Shown: piece by piece, positions 1 to 8,106 of the stretch
How positions within the stretch are numbered: the first letter of the stretch is position 1
Layout: the number at the start of each line of letters is the position of its first letter
Source: an uncultured Planctomycetales bacterium
GTDB lineage: Bacteria; Planctomycetota; Planctomycetia; Isosphaerales; Isosphaeraceae
DNA length: 36,379 nt
Assembly (NCBI GenBank): GCA_937907525.1
Contig: CALCIB010000250.1
Coordinates: forward strand, 1-36,379
Reading direction: 5' to 3'
The notes under the pieces: generated by a model
What the model saw: the letters and a program-made list of their open reading frames with translations, nothing else
Database searches by the model: none
What the model was told of the DNA's origin: nothing
Translations under genes and position numbers: made by a program

Positions 1-10
1 GGAGAAACGG

Positions 11-187
11 CCTTCCCCCCTCGCGGGGGAAGGTGGCCCGAAGGGCCGGATGAGGAGGGGACGATCCAGAGGCCGTCGCGATCCCGAGTCGGCTGGGCCG
101 GCTTTCGACTTCCCGGCGGCTTTCTTTCGCGCCGTCCCCCTCATCTGACGCCTTCGGCGTCTGTCTTCCCCCGCGAGGGGGGAAGAC
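11..187 (-). repeat. 177-nt structured repeat element, copy 1 (inverted relative to the other two)
   Basis: The element is bounded by two self-complementary ends. One end is CCTTCCCCC-loop-GGGGGAAGG followed by a GGCCC-GAA-GGGCC hairpin (arm A). The other is GTCTTCCCCC-loop-GGGGGAAGAC followed by a GACGCC-GAA-GGCGTC hairpin (arm B). The arms point inward as inverted repeats around about 85 nt of spacer. Two further copies of the same length occur at 23503-23679 and 28310-28485, and their spacers align with this one. It lies downstream of the BON-protein gene, whose stop codon is at 215. It may be a REP/MITE-like mobile element or a structured RNA. No coding capacity is supported. Confidence 0.85.
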
Positions 188-214
188 TCTGAACGCGGCC
201 CGGCCTCGCCCGCC

Positions 215-724
215 TCAGCGCTCCACGCCGGGGCGGGCGGCCCTGGGACGCGCCGCGGGCGCGGGACGGGCGGCCGGTTCGGCGGTCGGGACCTCGACGG
301 CCGCGGTCGGGACGACGAGTTGGTCGACCACCCGGACGACGCCGACGGTATCCGCGGCCAGATCGACGGCCCGCTTCCTGGCCTCCTCGCTGGGAACCGA
401 GCCGCGCAGGGTCACGATCCCCCGCGCCTCCGACGAGAGGCTGATCGGGCTGGACTGAAGCGTCTTGTCCCAGCGGATCCGGCCGTACACGCGGGCCTCG
501 ACGTTCATGTCGTCGACCCGGGCGCGGGTCCGGTCGAATGACTCGGTCACCGCGTCGCGGGTCCGGTTGAAGCCGCGCTCCAACCCGCCGAAGATGTTCC
601 GCCCGGCCTGGTCGATCTTTTCGCCGGCGCGCTCGATGGGCCCCGGCTCCTGCTGAGCCCTCGCCGTGGCGAAGACCAGGGAAGTCCCCAACACCGCCAC
701 GCCGAACCGCTTGACGCCGTTCAT
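215..724 (-). CDS. Exported BON-domain protein
   Basis: This 169-residue protein starts with a Sec-type signal (MNGVKRFGVAVLGTS through ARAQQ, about residues 1-23). A short amphipathic region follows (about 30-70), then a single BON domain (about 73-140) with the typical GIVTLRGSV turn and a VVRVVDQLVV strand. The tail is Pro/Ala/Arg-rich. BON domains are thought to bind phospholipid or stabilise the cell envelope, so an envelope role is likely but not shown. The start at 724 is chosen because GAAAGGAGT lies 8 nt upstream and the signal peptide begins there; the frame is open farther upstream but looks non-coding. It stands alone, 137 nt downstream of the next gene on the same strand. Confidence 0.85.
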   Translation of the reverse strand: MNGVKRFGVAVLGTSLVFATARAQQEPGPIERAGEKIDQAGRNIFGGLERGFNRTRDAVTESFDRTRARVDDMNVEARVYGRIRWDKTLQSSPISLSSEARGIVTLRGSVPSEEARKRAVDLAADTVGVVRVVDQLVVPTAAVEVPTAEPAARPAPAARPRAARPGVER

Positions 725-860
725 CCCGGCCACTCCTTTCGCGAGGTTCGATCCGTTCGGCCCTCCGGGGCCGTCGCGATCCGTCACGGTCGGGAAGCAT
801 ACCAGGAGCCCGCCCGCTCGAAAACCCCCGGACGGCGTCGCCCCCGACCCGCCCTCGCCT

Positions 861-1295
861 TCAAACGCCTGGGGCGTCGCCCCCGGGATCCGGCGGTCGT
901 CCCAGGACGCGATCCCGATACGCCTGGAAATCCCGCCAGCCCGTTTCGACACCCGAGCAATGGTGAATCCATTCGCTCTGTGAGATATCGAGTAAATACC
1001 AACCCCAGCGCTCGGCGAGGCGAAGTAACGGCGGGACCGCGCCGCCGCCACCCCTGACGTGGACCATCAGCCCATCGCAGGGCTCCTCGTCGCCGATGTT
1101 GAACTCGTAAGAGAAGCCGTCGCCCTCGTAACGGCCCCACGAAGGATCAGACCAATCGACCTCGGGCAAGCACTCGGAGATCTTGCGCCGCACTTCGGCA
1201 AGAGGGCCGAGAATCGCGCCACGCCAGTCGTCGGGCATCTCGGCCAAGGGCGGAGGCGGTTCGTCGGCGGCGAACACTGAAACGTCCCAACTCAT
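861..1295 (-). CDS. Hypothetical protein (144 aa)
   Basis: I do not recognise a family. The protein starts MSWDVSVFAADEPPPP and is soluble, without signal peptide or membrane segment. It has an acidic middle (about residues 45-80) and a WGWYLLDISQSEW segment that looks like a well-folded core. The start at 1295 is preferred over 1316 because GGGAGG sits 6-7 nt upstream. It lies 36 nt downstream of the methyltransferase gene on the same strand, so the two may be co-transcribed. Its codon use is slightly less GC-rich than its neighbours. Function unknown. Confidence 0.7.
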   Translation of the reverse strand: MSWDVSVFAADEPPPPLAEMPDDWRGAILGPLAEVRRKISECLPEVDWSDPSWGRYEGDGFSYEFNIGDEEPCDGLMVHVRGGGGAVPPLLRLAERWGWYLLDISQSEWIHHCSGVETGWRDFQAYRDRVLGRPPDPGGDAPGV

Positions 1296-1331
1296 CGATG
1301 CCTCCCAACCCAACAACGAGACCTCGGCCGT

Positions 1332-1952
1332 TCATCGGCGTTCGAAGACGCCGTGGAGGAAGGATTGCTCCGAGCCCCAGGGGGTCTCGTGGCGTTCGGC
1401 GGTCTCGCGGACCAGGGCGAAGCCGGGGCCGAGTTCCGCGGCCAGGGTCGCGGCGTCGTAGCGGCGGACGTCCAGGTCGCTGCAACGGGAAGGGCCGTCG
1501 GGGGCGAAGGCGGCGACGATCAATCGGCCGCCGACGGGGAGGGTCCGCTCGGCAAGCTCGACGTAGCGGCGACGGTCGTCGGCTTCGGTCAGGAAGTGGA
1601 AGACGGCGCGGTCGCGCCAGACGTCGAAGACGCCCAGGTCCGGCGCCGCGGTCACGTCGGCGACGATCCACTCGACTTCCGCGGCCCGCGCGCCCAGCCG
1701 CGCCTTGGCCTTCTCCAACGCCGTCGCGGCGACGTCCAGCACCGCCAGCCGCGCCGGGGCGAGCGCCAGCAGATGATCGACCAGCGTCGAGGCGCCGCCC
1801 CCCACGTCGATCACTCGGCCCCCACCTCGCGGCAGCGACTCGCGGACCAGCTCCAACGACAGCCGCGGGACCTCCTGATACCAACTGACCGCGTCGACCG
1901 CCTTCGAGGCGTAAACTCCATCCCAGTGCCGCTTCCGATTCCACTCGGACAT
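1332..1952 (-). CDS. Class I SAM-dependent methyltransferase
   Basis: The 206-residue product has the seven-strand methyltransferase layout: an N-terminal HWDGVYASKAVDAVSWYQ segment, motif I VIDVGGGAS (residues 47-55) for SAM binding, an acidic end of strand 2 (VLDVA), and a motif like VFDVWRDRAVFHFL before the C-terminal sheet. Substrate is unknown; such stand-alone enzymes act on small molecules or proteins. The start is supported by GGGAGG 8 nt upstream. The gene follows wspE by about 140 nt on the same strand and could be read through from it, but the intergenic stretch argues for separate expression. Confidence 0.88.
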   Translation of the reverse strand: MSEWNRKRHWDGVYASKAVDAVSWYQEVPRLSLELVRESLPRGGGRVIDVGGGASTLVDHLLALAPARLAVLDVAATALEKAKARLGARAAEVEWIVADVTAAPDLGVFDVWRDRAVFHFLTEADDRRRYVELAERTLPVGGRLIVAAFAPDGPSRCSDLDVRRYDAATLAAELGPGFALVRETAERHETPWGSEQSFLHGVFERR

Positions 1953-1976
1953 CGCGCGCCTCCCTCGCGGAACGGT

Positions 1977-2108
1977 TCAATCCATGGTTTCCCAATCACG
2001 TCGCTTGAATTCCTCGACGCGGCCCAAGAGCGAATCCAGGACTTCCCGCCTGGCCGCCGGATCGTTCCAACCCCCAAGCCGCGCCGGCTCGCTACCGCGG
2101 CTCGCCGA
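1977..2108 (-). other. Possible orphan C-terminal coding fragment between wspE and the methyltransferase gene
   Basis: In one frame the stretch after the wspE stop reads as a protein-like tail, LGGWNDPAARREVLDSLLG followed by RVEEFKRRDWETMD and a TGA stop at 1977-1979. It has helix-like composition and GC3-biased codons. An in-frame stop lies just upstream, near 2110, and there is no plausible start codon, so it cannot be an intact gene. It may be the remnant of a gene eroded when this boundary formed, or chance. Confidence 0.25.
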
Positions 2109-4887
2109 TCAGGTCGACCACGGTGGAAAGGAAGCTTTGGTCGTGGAAGCTGCTTTTGGTCAGGTAGAAGTTGGCGCCGGCGTCCAGGCCGCGGATCCGG
2201 TCCTCCTCGCGGTCCTTGTAGGAGACGATGACCACGGGGATCGCCCGCAGGCGGGGGTCGTTCTTGATGAGGGCGACCAGCTCGATGCCGTCCATCCGGG
2301 GCATGTCGACGTCGCTTACGACCAGGTCGTAGCGGCCGGTGCGCACGGCGTTCCAGCCGTCGACGCCGTCAACGGCCACGTCGACCTTGTAGCCCTGGTT
2401 CTCAAGCAGTTGGCGTTCCAGCTCGCGGACGGTGATCGAGTCGTCCACCACCAGGACGTGCCTGGTCCGGCGCTCGGCGGCGGCCTCCGCCTTGGCGGCG
2501 GCGCCGAGCCTCCCCACCCGACGGCCCTCCAGCAGGTTGTCGATCGATCGAATCAAATCCTCCACATCAATAATGAGGACCGGCCAACCGTCCTCCAGGA
2601 CCGAGGAACTGTCGAGGTTGGGGACCCGCCCCAACCGGGGATCCAGGGGGGCGACGCGGAGGTCGCGCTCCCCCAGGAACTTCTCGACGATCACGGCGAA
2701 GCGATGGCCGCGGTCGCTGGCGACGACCACCGGCATCCGTCCCGACGACCGGGCGGCGGCCTCCAACTCCAGCACCCGCGCCGCCTCCACCAGGCCGACG
2801 GGCTGGCCGTCGACCTTGACGTGGGGCTTCCCCTCCAGTTCGAGCACCTCCTCCTCGGCGATCGTCGCGATCCGGTCGATCCGGTTCAGCGGGAAGGCGA
2901 AGGGCTCGCCGGCGATCTCCACCAGAAGCGCCCGGATGATCGACATCGTGAGCGGCAGTTGGAGCGTGAACCGGGTCCCCCGGCCCAGTCGGGTGGAGAC
3001 CCGCGAGGTGCCGCGAACGGCCTGGATCATCGTCTGCACCACGTCGAGCCCGACGCCGCGGCCGGAAAGCTCGGTGACCTGGTCCTTGGTGGTGAAGCCG
3101 GGGAGGAAGAGGAAGTCGAGCAGTTCGGCGTCGGACATCCGCGCGGCCATCGCCTCGGTGGCGTGGCCGCGCTCCACGACCTTGGCCCGCAGCCGCTCCA
3201 CGTCGATGCCGCGGCCGTCGTCCTCCAGGACGATCTGAAGCATGCCGGTGGTGTGGCGGGCCTCCAGCCGGATCGTCCCGCTCGGGTCCTTGCCGGCGGC
3301 CCGGCGCTCGTCGGGGGTCTCGACGCCGTGGTCCAGGGCGTTGCGGATCAGGTGGTTGAGCGGCGCGTCCAGGCCGTCGAGGATGTCGCGGTCGACGCCG
3401 GTCGACTCGCCGACGACCACGAACCGGGCCTGCTTGCCCATCTCGCGGGCGACGTCGCGGACCAGCCTGGGGAAGCCGCGGACGCCGTCGGCCAACGGCC
3501 GCATCCGACTGGCGAGGACCTCGTGGTGGAGCCTGCCGGAGACGTCCTCGCCGTTGCGGGCGAACTCCTCCACGGCGTCGAGCGTGGTCGAGAGCTTCTG
3601 CTGGCAACGCGCCGCCTCGTCGCGGGCGCGGGCGAGCACGGCCCGCTCCACGGCCCGGTCGCCGTCGGCCGCGTCCCCGGCGGAGACGCGGTTCTCCAGG
3701 TCCTGAAGCAACTCCAGCAACCCGGTCTGTCGGCGCTTCAGGGCCAGCAGATCGTCCAGAAACGGCCGGAACCGACGGGTCTGCACCAACGACTCGCCCG
3801 CCAGGCTCATCAACCGCGTGAGGCTCTCGGCCGTGACCCGCACCACCCGATCCGCCCCCTCCGCCCCGGCCCGCGAGCCCGACGGCTGGGGAGACTCGCG
3901 CTCGACCTCCCTTCCCCGATCGGCCGCGGGAGCGGGCGTCGGCGCCGGCGAGGGGGCGGGCGTCGCGATAGGCTCGGGCTCGGGCTCGGCGGGAGGCTCG
4001 CCGGCCTCGATTCCGGTCAGGACCGCGACGAGGGCCTCGATCTCCCCGGCCCTCGACGTCCGCCACGCCTCCAACTCGGCTTCCTTCACCTTCGACACGG
4101 CGGCCAGGAAGTCCACCCCGCGGAGCAGGACGTCCACGGACCCGGACGTCAGGGCGACCTTCCCCTTCTGGGCGGCGACCAGGACGTCCTCCATCGCGTG
4201 CGCCACCCGCACCGCCGACTCCAGGTTCACCACCCGCGCCGCCCCCTTCAGCGAATGCGCCGCGCGCATCAGGGGCTCGATCGCCGTCGGCGAGGCGTCG
4301 GCCTCAAGCGCGATGAACCCTTCCGACAGCGTCGCCAGCCGCTCCTCCGCCTCCATGCGGAACAGGTCCATCATCGAGAACCCGCTGAGATCCGGCTCCT
4401 GGCTCGGCGGCGGCGTCTCGGGGGGTGGCGGCGGTTCGTTTCGCGACGATTCCGGCTCGGGTGGTTCGACGACGGCCGGGGCCTTGCCGGCCTCGACGTC
4501 GGCCAGGTCGGCGGCGAGGGCGGCGACTTCCCCGGCGCGGGCGGCCTGCCAGGATTCGAGTTCGGCCTCCTTCACGTCGGCGATCGCGGCCAGGAAGTCC
4601 ACCCCGCGGAGCAGGACGTCCACGGACCCGGACGTCAGGGCGACCTTCCCCTTCTGGGCGGCGACCAGGACGTCCTCCATCGCGTGCGCCACCCGCACCG
4701 CCGACTCCAGGTTCACCACCCGCGCCGCCCCCTTCAGCGAATGCGCCGCGCGCATCAGGGGCTCGATCGCCGTCGGCGAGGCGTCGGCCTCAAGCGCGAC
4801 GAGTCCCGGGGAGAGGACGGCCAGCCGCTCCTCCGCCTCCATGCGGAACAGGTCCATCATCGAGAAGCCGCTCAGGTCGTCGCTCAT
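2092..4887 (-). CDS. wspE: Hybrid chemotaxis-type histidine kinase/response regulator (WspE-like) with duplicated Hpt domain
   Basis: This 931-residue cytoplasmic CheA homolog is the kinase of a Wsp-type signalling array. Domains in order are: Hpt 1 (phosphoacceptor His49 in AHSLKGAAR), a Pro-rich linker, Hpt 2 (His211, same motif), a second Pro-rich linker, the dimerisation helices, and an HATPase domain (N box HLIRNALDHGVE, G1 DDGRGID, G2 GRGVGLDVV). A CheW-like docking domain and a C-terminal receiver follow; the receiver spans about residues 810-931 (DD pair, phosphoacceptor Asp859 in VVSDVDMPRMDG, TK near the end). The start ATG overlaps the wspD stop (ATGA). The fused receiver and the WspC/WspD neighbours point to WspE rather than a flagellar CheA. 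The two Hpt units are nearly identical, including in DNA. Confidence 0.93.
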   Translation of the reverse strand: MSDDLSGFSMMDLFRMEAEERLAVLSPGLVALEADASPTAIEPLMRAAHSLKGAARVVNLESAVRVAHAMEDVLVAAQKGKVALTSGSVDVLLRGVDFLAAIADVKEAELESWQAARAGEVAALAADLADVEAGKAPAVVEPPEPESSRNEPPPPPETPPPSQEPDLSGFSMMDLFRMEAEERLATLSEGFIALEADASPTAIEPLMRAAHSLKGAARVVNLESAVRVAHAMEDVLVAAQKGKVALTSGSVDVLLRGVDFLAAVSKVKEAELEAWRTSRAGEIEALVAVLTGIEAGEPPAEPEPEPIATPAPSPAPTPAPAADRGREVERESPQPSGSRAGAEGADRVVRVTAESLTRLMSLAGESLVQTRRFRPFLDDLLALKRRQTGLLELLQDLENRVSAGDAADGDRAVERAVLARARDEAARCQQKLSTTLDAVEEFARNGEDVSGRLHHEVLASRMRPLADGVRGFPRLVRDVAREMGKQARFVVVGESTGVDRDILDGLDAPLNHLIRNALDHGVETPDERRAAGKDPSGTIRLEARHTTGMLQIVLEDDGRGIDVERLRAKVVERGHATEAMAARMSDAELLDFLFLPGFTTKDQVTELSGRGVGLDVVQTMIQAVRGTSRVSTRLGRGTRFTLQLPLTMSIIRALLVEIAGEPFAFPLNRIDRIATIAEEEVLELEGKPHVKVDGQPVGLVEAARVLELEAAARSSGRMPVVVASDRGHRFAVIVEKFLGERDLRVAPLDPRLGRVPNLDSSSVLEDGWPVLIIDVEDLIRSIDNLLEGRRVGRLGAAAKAEAAAERRTRHVLVVDDSITVRELERQLLENQGYKVDVAVDGVDGWNAVRTGRYDLVVSDVDMPRMDGIELVALIKNDPRLRAIPVVIVSYKDREEDRIRGLDAGANFYLTKSSFHDQSFLSTVVDLIGEPR
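4100..4799 (-). repeat. Tandem intragenic duplication encoding the two Hpt domains of wspE
   Basis: Reading by eye, 4100-4313 and 4586-4799 match over 214 nt without a difference, including third codon positions, at an offset of 486 nt (162 codons). Similarity continues over the MMDLFRMEAEERLA segment on one side and over the KEAELE region on the other, where differences appear. The linker sequences are not alike. The pattern fits a very recent in-frame tandem duplication or ongoing gene conversion. Confidence 0.9.
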
Positions 4888-5609
4888 CGGTTGACGCTCC
4901 GAAGCGCGGCGAAGACGCGGACCTCGTCGAGCAGGCCGACGGAACGGTCGTTCCAGGGGATCACGGCCTGGCTGAAGCTGACCGCCGGGTTGGCCAGGGT
5001 GGAGGGGACCTTTTGCAACGACTCGCGGGCGAAACGCTCGACGCCGTGGACCGCGTCCGCGGCGAAGGCCCACGACTCCGTCCGCTCCAGGTCGCGCAGG
5101 ACGATCAGCCGGGTCGACGTCGCCGCCGCGGCGTGTTCGTCGGGCTTCGGTTCGGGGGCGCCGAGCAGGCCGTGGAGGGAGACGCAGAGTTGGGGCCTGC
5201 CGCGCAGGTTGACCAGGCCGCGGAGGACGGCGTTGCTGCGATGGGGGATGCGGTGGACGGGCTTGGGAAGCGCGGCCTCCTCGACGGCGCGGGTGGCGAA
5301 CGCCAGCCACTCCGGGCCCAGCCGGAAGATCAGGACGCCGACGTCGTCGCGACGGGCGACGAACTCCCTCTCCGTCTCCTCCTCGCAACGGCAGCCGTCG
5401 CCGAGCCACCGGGTCCACTCGTCGACGTAGTCGGGGGGGGCGGGGCGGTCGAAGAAGCCGCGGGCGGCCTCGGCGTGGACGGGGCAGTTGCGGCAGTGGA
5501 CGTGCGCCCGCAACTCCGGACAGGAGCGGTCGCCGCCGATCCCGATCCGGTTCCAGCAGTCGTCGAGCCGGCGCGGAGCCGGCGGCTCGGGGGCGGCGGA
5601 GTCGTTCAC
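4884..5609 (-). CDS. wspD: CheW-like coupling protein with Cys-rich N-terminus (WspD-like)
   Basis: The 241-residue protein couples receptor and kinase in the Wsp array. Its N-terminus carries DDCWNRIGIGGDRSC and HVHCRNCP, with cysteines at 18, 30, 39 and 42, and a further CRC pair near residue 72. I recall this head from WspD proteins; it could bind metal or a cluster. The CheW fold occupies about residues 85-235 (ALRGLVNLRGRPQLCVSLHGLLG). It starts with GTG that overlaps the wspC stop (GTGA), and its own stop overlaps the wspE start, indicating translational coupling of all three genes. Confidence 0.9.
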   Translation of the reverse strand: MNDSAAPEPPAPRRLDDCWNRIGIGGDRSCPELRAHVHCRNCPVHAEAARGFFDRPAPPDYVDEWTRWLGDGCRCEEETEREFVARRDDVGVLIFRLGPEWLAFATRAVEEAALPKPVHRIPHRSNAVLRGLVNLRGRPQLCVSLHGLLGAPEPKPDEHAAAATSTRLIVLRDLERTESWAFAADAVHGVERFARESLQKVPSTLANPAVSFSQAVIPWNDRSVGLLDEVRVFAALRSVNR

Positions 5610-6919
5610 GGCGTCGGGCCTCCCGTCGAGGGGTTCCTGACATCATCGGCCGCGGCGGCGCGTTTCCTCAAGGCGCGTTCGGCGCGACGACGAAAGCCGG
5701 CGGCCGAGTCGCGGTCGCCGCGGCCCTCGGCCAGAAGGGCCAGGGCCAGTAGCGCCTCGTCGTGGGACGGATCCAGGTAGACGGCCTTGTGAAGGCACTC
5801 CTCCGCCGGCGACCTTCGCCCGGCCGCCTGGTGGATGCCTCCCATGAGGAAGAACGCCGGCGCCGAAGGGCCCGCGCGGCGGACCTCGCGCTCGCAGCAC
5901 GCCAGCGCCTGGCCGAACCGTCCGGCGTTGGCGTGCTCGACCGCCTGCTCCAGCAGCGGCCGGGAATCCTCCTCCGCCGCCGGGGGAGGGAAGGGGGGCG
6001 CCGCCGGCGCCGACGGCGGAGCGTGGTGGGTCGGCCGGTGCCGCGGCCGGTGCCGCGTCGGCGACGGGGGCGGGGACGAGGGCGTCGCGATCGCGACGGA
6101 TCGAGCCGCGGCGGGAGGGCGACGGCGGTAGGCGAACGTCCCAAGGTCGGGGACCGCCGCGAACCCCCGACCGGCCTCCGAGACTCCCAGCGTCTCGGCG
6201 TGGCCGATCACCAGCACGCCGTCCGGCGCCAGCAGCCGGTCGAGATTGGCCTCGGCGCGGGCGCGGGCGTCGCGGGAGAGGTAGATCAGCAGGTTCCGGC
6301 AGAAGACGACGTCGTAGCGCGGTTCGCCCGCCAGAAGGGTCGGGTCAAGGACGTTGCCGACGTGGAAGCGAACGGAGTCGCGGATCGCCGGGACGACCTC
6401 GAACCCGTCGCCGCACTTGCGGAACCAGCGGGCGACGCGGTCCTCGGCCACCCCGCGAAGCGCGGCGGCCGAGTAGACTCCGCGGCGGGCGCGCTCCAGC
6501 CGTCGGGCCGCGACGTCCACCGCGTCGACGCGCCGACGCGACGGCGGCAGCCCGGCCTCGTCGAGCGTCATGGCGATCGAGTACGGCTCCTCGCCCGCCG
6601 CGCAGGGGAGGCTCAAGACGCGCGGGGGCTCGCGCGACGGCCGGGACGTCCAGCCCTGGCGGACGAACTCCTTGAGGAAGTTGAACGGCCGCCCGTCGCG
6701 GAAGAACCACGACTCCGGGACCGTCACCTCCTCGACCAGCTCTTGCAGTTCCTCCGGGCTGATCGCGAGCAGTTCCGCGTAATCCCCCAGCTCGACCAGC
6801 CCGACCGCCCGCATCCGCGCCGCCGCGGCGCGCGGCGCCATCCCCGGGCCGACCGAGGACCGATCCAGCCCCAGCCGCTCGCTCAAGATCGCGTCGATGA
6901 TCCGCAGAGGGTCGGACAT
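5606..6919 (-). CDS. wspC: CheR-type receptor methyltransferase with TPR tail (WspC-like)
   Basis: The 437-residue protein methylates glutamates on the chemoreceptor, setting array sensitivity. CheR N-domain helices lie at about 1-70. The catalytic domain (about 75-265) has LSLPCAAGEEPYSIAM as the SAM-binding motif, DAVDVAARRLERAR, and FCRNLLIYL. A Pro/His-rich linker (about 270-318) joins it to tetratricopeptide repeats (about 320-420), which in WspC-type proteins hold the enzyme to partners. It is the first gene of the wspCDE cluster; no clear Shine-Dalgarno is visible before ATG 6919. No CheB/WspF methylesterase, the usual antagonist, is present in the window. Confidence 0.92.
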   Translation of the reverse strand: MSDPLRIIDAILSERLGLDRSSVGPGMAPRAAAARMRAVGLVELGDYAELLAISPEELQELVEEVTVPESWFFRDGRPFNFLKEFVRQGWTSRPSREPPRVLSLPCAAGEEPYSIAMTLDEAGLPPSRRRVDAVDVAARRLERARRGVYSAAALRGVAEDRVARWFRKCGDGFEVVPAIRDSVRFHVGNVLDPTLLAGEPRYDVVFCRNLLIYLSRDARARAEANLDRLLAPDGVLVIGHAETLGVSEAGRGFAAVPDLGTFAYRRRPPAAARSVAIATPSSPPPSPTRHRPRHRPTHHAPPSAPAAPPFPPPAAEEDSRPLLEQAVEHANAGRFGQALACCEREVRRAGPSAPAFFLMGGIHQAAGRRSPAEECLHKAVYLDPSHDEALLALALLAEGRGDRDSAAGFRRRAERALRKRAAAADDVRNPSTGGPTP

Positions 6920-6940
6920 GGCGTTGGAATCAAGCGAGCC

Positions 6941-7310
6941 TCATGTAAGATCGCCGGGCGCGTCGGGGGCCGGCGTCAAGGGCGCCGCTTTTTCGAGTTG
7001 GAACCGTAGGTCGTCGTATAGCTCGTCATAGGTCATGCATTGGATGTAACGTGAATTGACCAAGACACTGTTGCGCCGCCGTTCCAGTCGTTTCCTCTCG
7101 AAGTCCGACAACCCTTGCGTGCGGCCGACGACCAACATCCCGTGGTATTTGAACCCCGGCTCGCGGGGAAATCGCGCGTGCAAAGTGTCCGATCCATCGA
7201 TGTCGTACAGCTTCCAAAACCAATTTCTCGCGTTCCTCGGCGGGATAAGCGTACAGCGCCATCTCCGCCCGGCGGTGCAGCCACACGCCCTTGATCCGCG
7301 TCTCCGACAT
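6941..7310 (-). pseudogene. Frameshifted small gene with a Shedu/DUF4263-like C-terminal segment
   Basis: An ATG at 7310 with GGGAGG upstream opens MSETRIKGVWLHRRAEMALY. The protein-like sequence then continues in another frame as KLYDIDGSDTLHARF and on to YHGMLVVGRTQGLSDFERKR, then NSVLVNSRYIQCMTYDELYD. The span is 370 nt, one over a multiple of three. Dropping one A from the AAAA run at 7216-7219 would join the two parts into about 122 residues. The VVGR...TYDELY end resembles the C-terminus of Shedu-type (DUF4263) nucleases, but the catalytic core is absent. GC is lower than in the flanking genes, which hints at transfer. A base-calling error cannot be excluded. Confidence 0.5.
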
Positions 7311-7396
7311 CGCCTCGGCCTCCCGACCTGGACGAGAATCCCGCCGTCCTTACCCATGATTGTACACCGCGGCGCCGGGAAGTCGCCGGCCGTCCC

Positions 7397-8041
7397 TTAA
7401 TCGAGATAGCTCCAGCGCCGATCCTCGAAGTTCCAGATCTTCCGGCCGTACGGCGGCAGGACGTACCAGAAGAGGGACGAGTGATTCTCGCCGTAAAAAT
7501 ACCGAAATCGGTTCCACGGCCCCAGGCAATGCTTGGCGGGCGGAACGGACGGCGGATATCGCGGCGCGAGTTCGTCGAGGCCCTTGGGATACCCGCCGTT
7601 GGCCTCGCGGTACGCCTCGCAAGCCGCGATGACCCGCCGGGCGTTCGACTCGGCGACGCGACTCTGAACGGCGTCGTTGGCCAAGGCGAGCGCCAGCGTC
7701 AAGACCGGGATCGCGGCCCTCGCCAGCGCGAGCCGCCAACCGGGACGCTTGATCGCGCTTCTCGCGAGGCTGACGACGAACCAGATCGGACAAACCAGGA
7801 ACGACGCCATGCACGCCCCGGCGAACGCCGCGTCCCAGAGCAGCAGGACGACGGCACCGGCGAGCCCCCGGCCGACGGCCTCGAGGAAGAAGGGCCGCCG
7901 CCGAGAAGAGCGGCGGACCACGAAGACCACGAGCAAGCAAAACACATGGAACGACGCAAGCACCGCCACGAACGCCGTCGGGATGTCGATCACGGCTTCT
8001 CGCCTCCAAGGGGGAGGGCCTTTCGCGTCCTCGACCGACAT
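7397..8041 (-). CDS. Hypothetical inner-membrane protein
   Basis: The 214-residue protein has four predicted membrane helices (about 21-42, 56-76, 78-96, 106-124). A soluble C-terminal part reads like a pseudopilin/type II secretion G-type helix and strand (ARRVIAACEAYREANGGYPK, then a Pro-rich turn). That tail ends in an aromatic-rich segment (FRYFYGENHSSLFWYVL). No function can be assigned. It is divergent from the secreted protein at 8107, with a short shared intergenic region. Confidence 0.65.
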   Translation of the reverse strand: MSVEDAKGPPPWRREAVIDIPTAFVAVLASFHVFCLLVVFVVRRSSRRRPFFLEAVGRGLAGAVVLLLWDAAFAGACMASFLVCPIWFVVSLARSAIKRPGWRLALARAAIPVLTLALALANDAVQSRVAESNARRVIAACEAYREANGGYPKGLDELAPRYPPSVPPAKHCLGPWNRFRYFYGENHSSLFWYVLPPYGRKIWNFEDRRWSYLD

Positions 8042-8106
8042 GGTAACAGTTCATGATCCGATTCTTCCCCGCCGATCGGGACGCCGCAAGTTTCCGAGGG
8101 ACCGCC

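Noticed and set aside
1332..1952. The methyltransferase gene as a missing Wsp adaptation enzyme
   Set aside because: It lacks CheR or CheB features, and a true CheR (WspC) is already present.
1984..5430. 1148-codon plus-strand open frame opposite wspE and wspD
   Set aside because: It is the antisense shadow of GC3-rich genes; it has no start signal or recognisable domain, while the minus strand encodes clear CheA and CheW domains.
8053..8106. Upstream ATG for the exported protein at 8107
   Set aside because: It would place 18 residues before a signal peptide that clearly starts at MNRREC.
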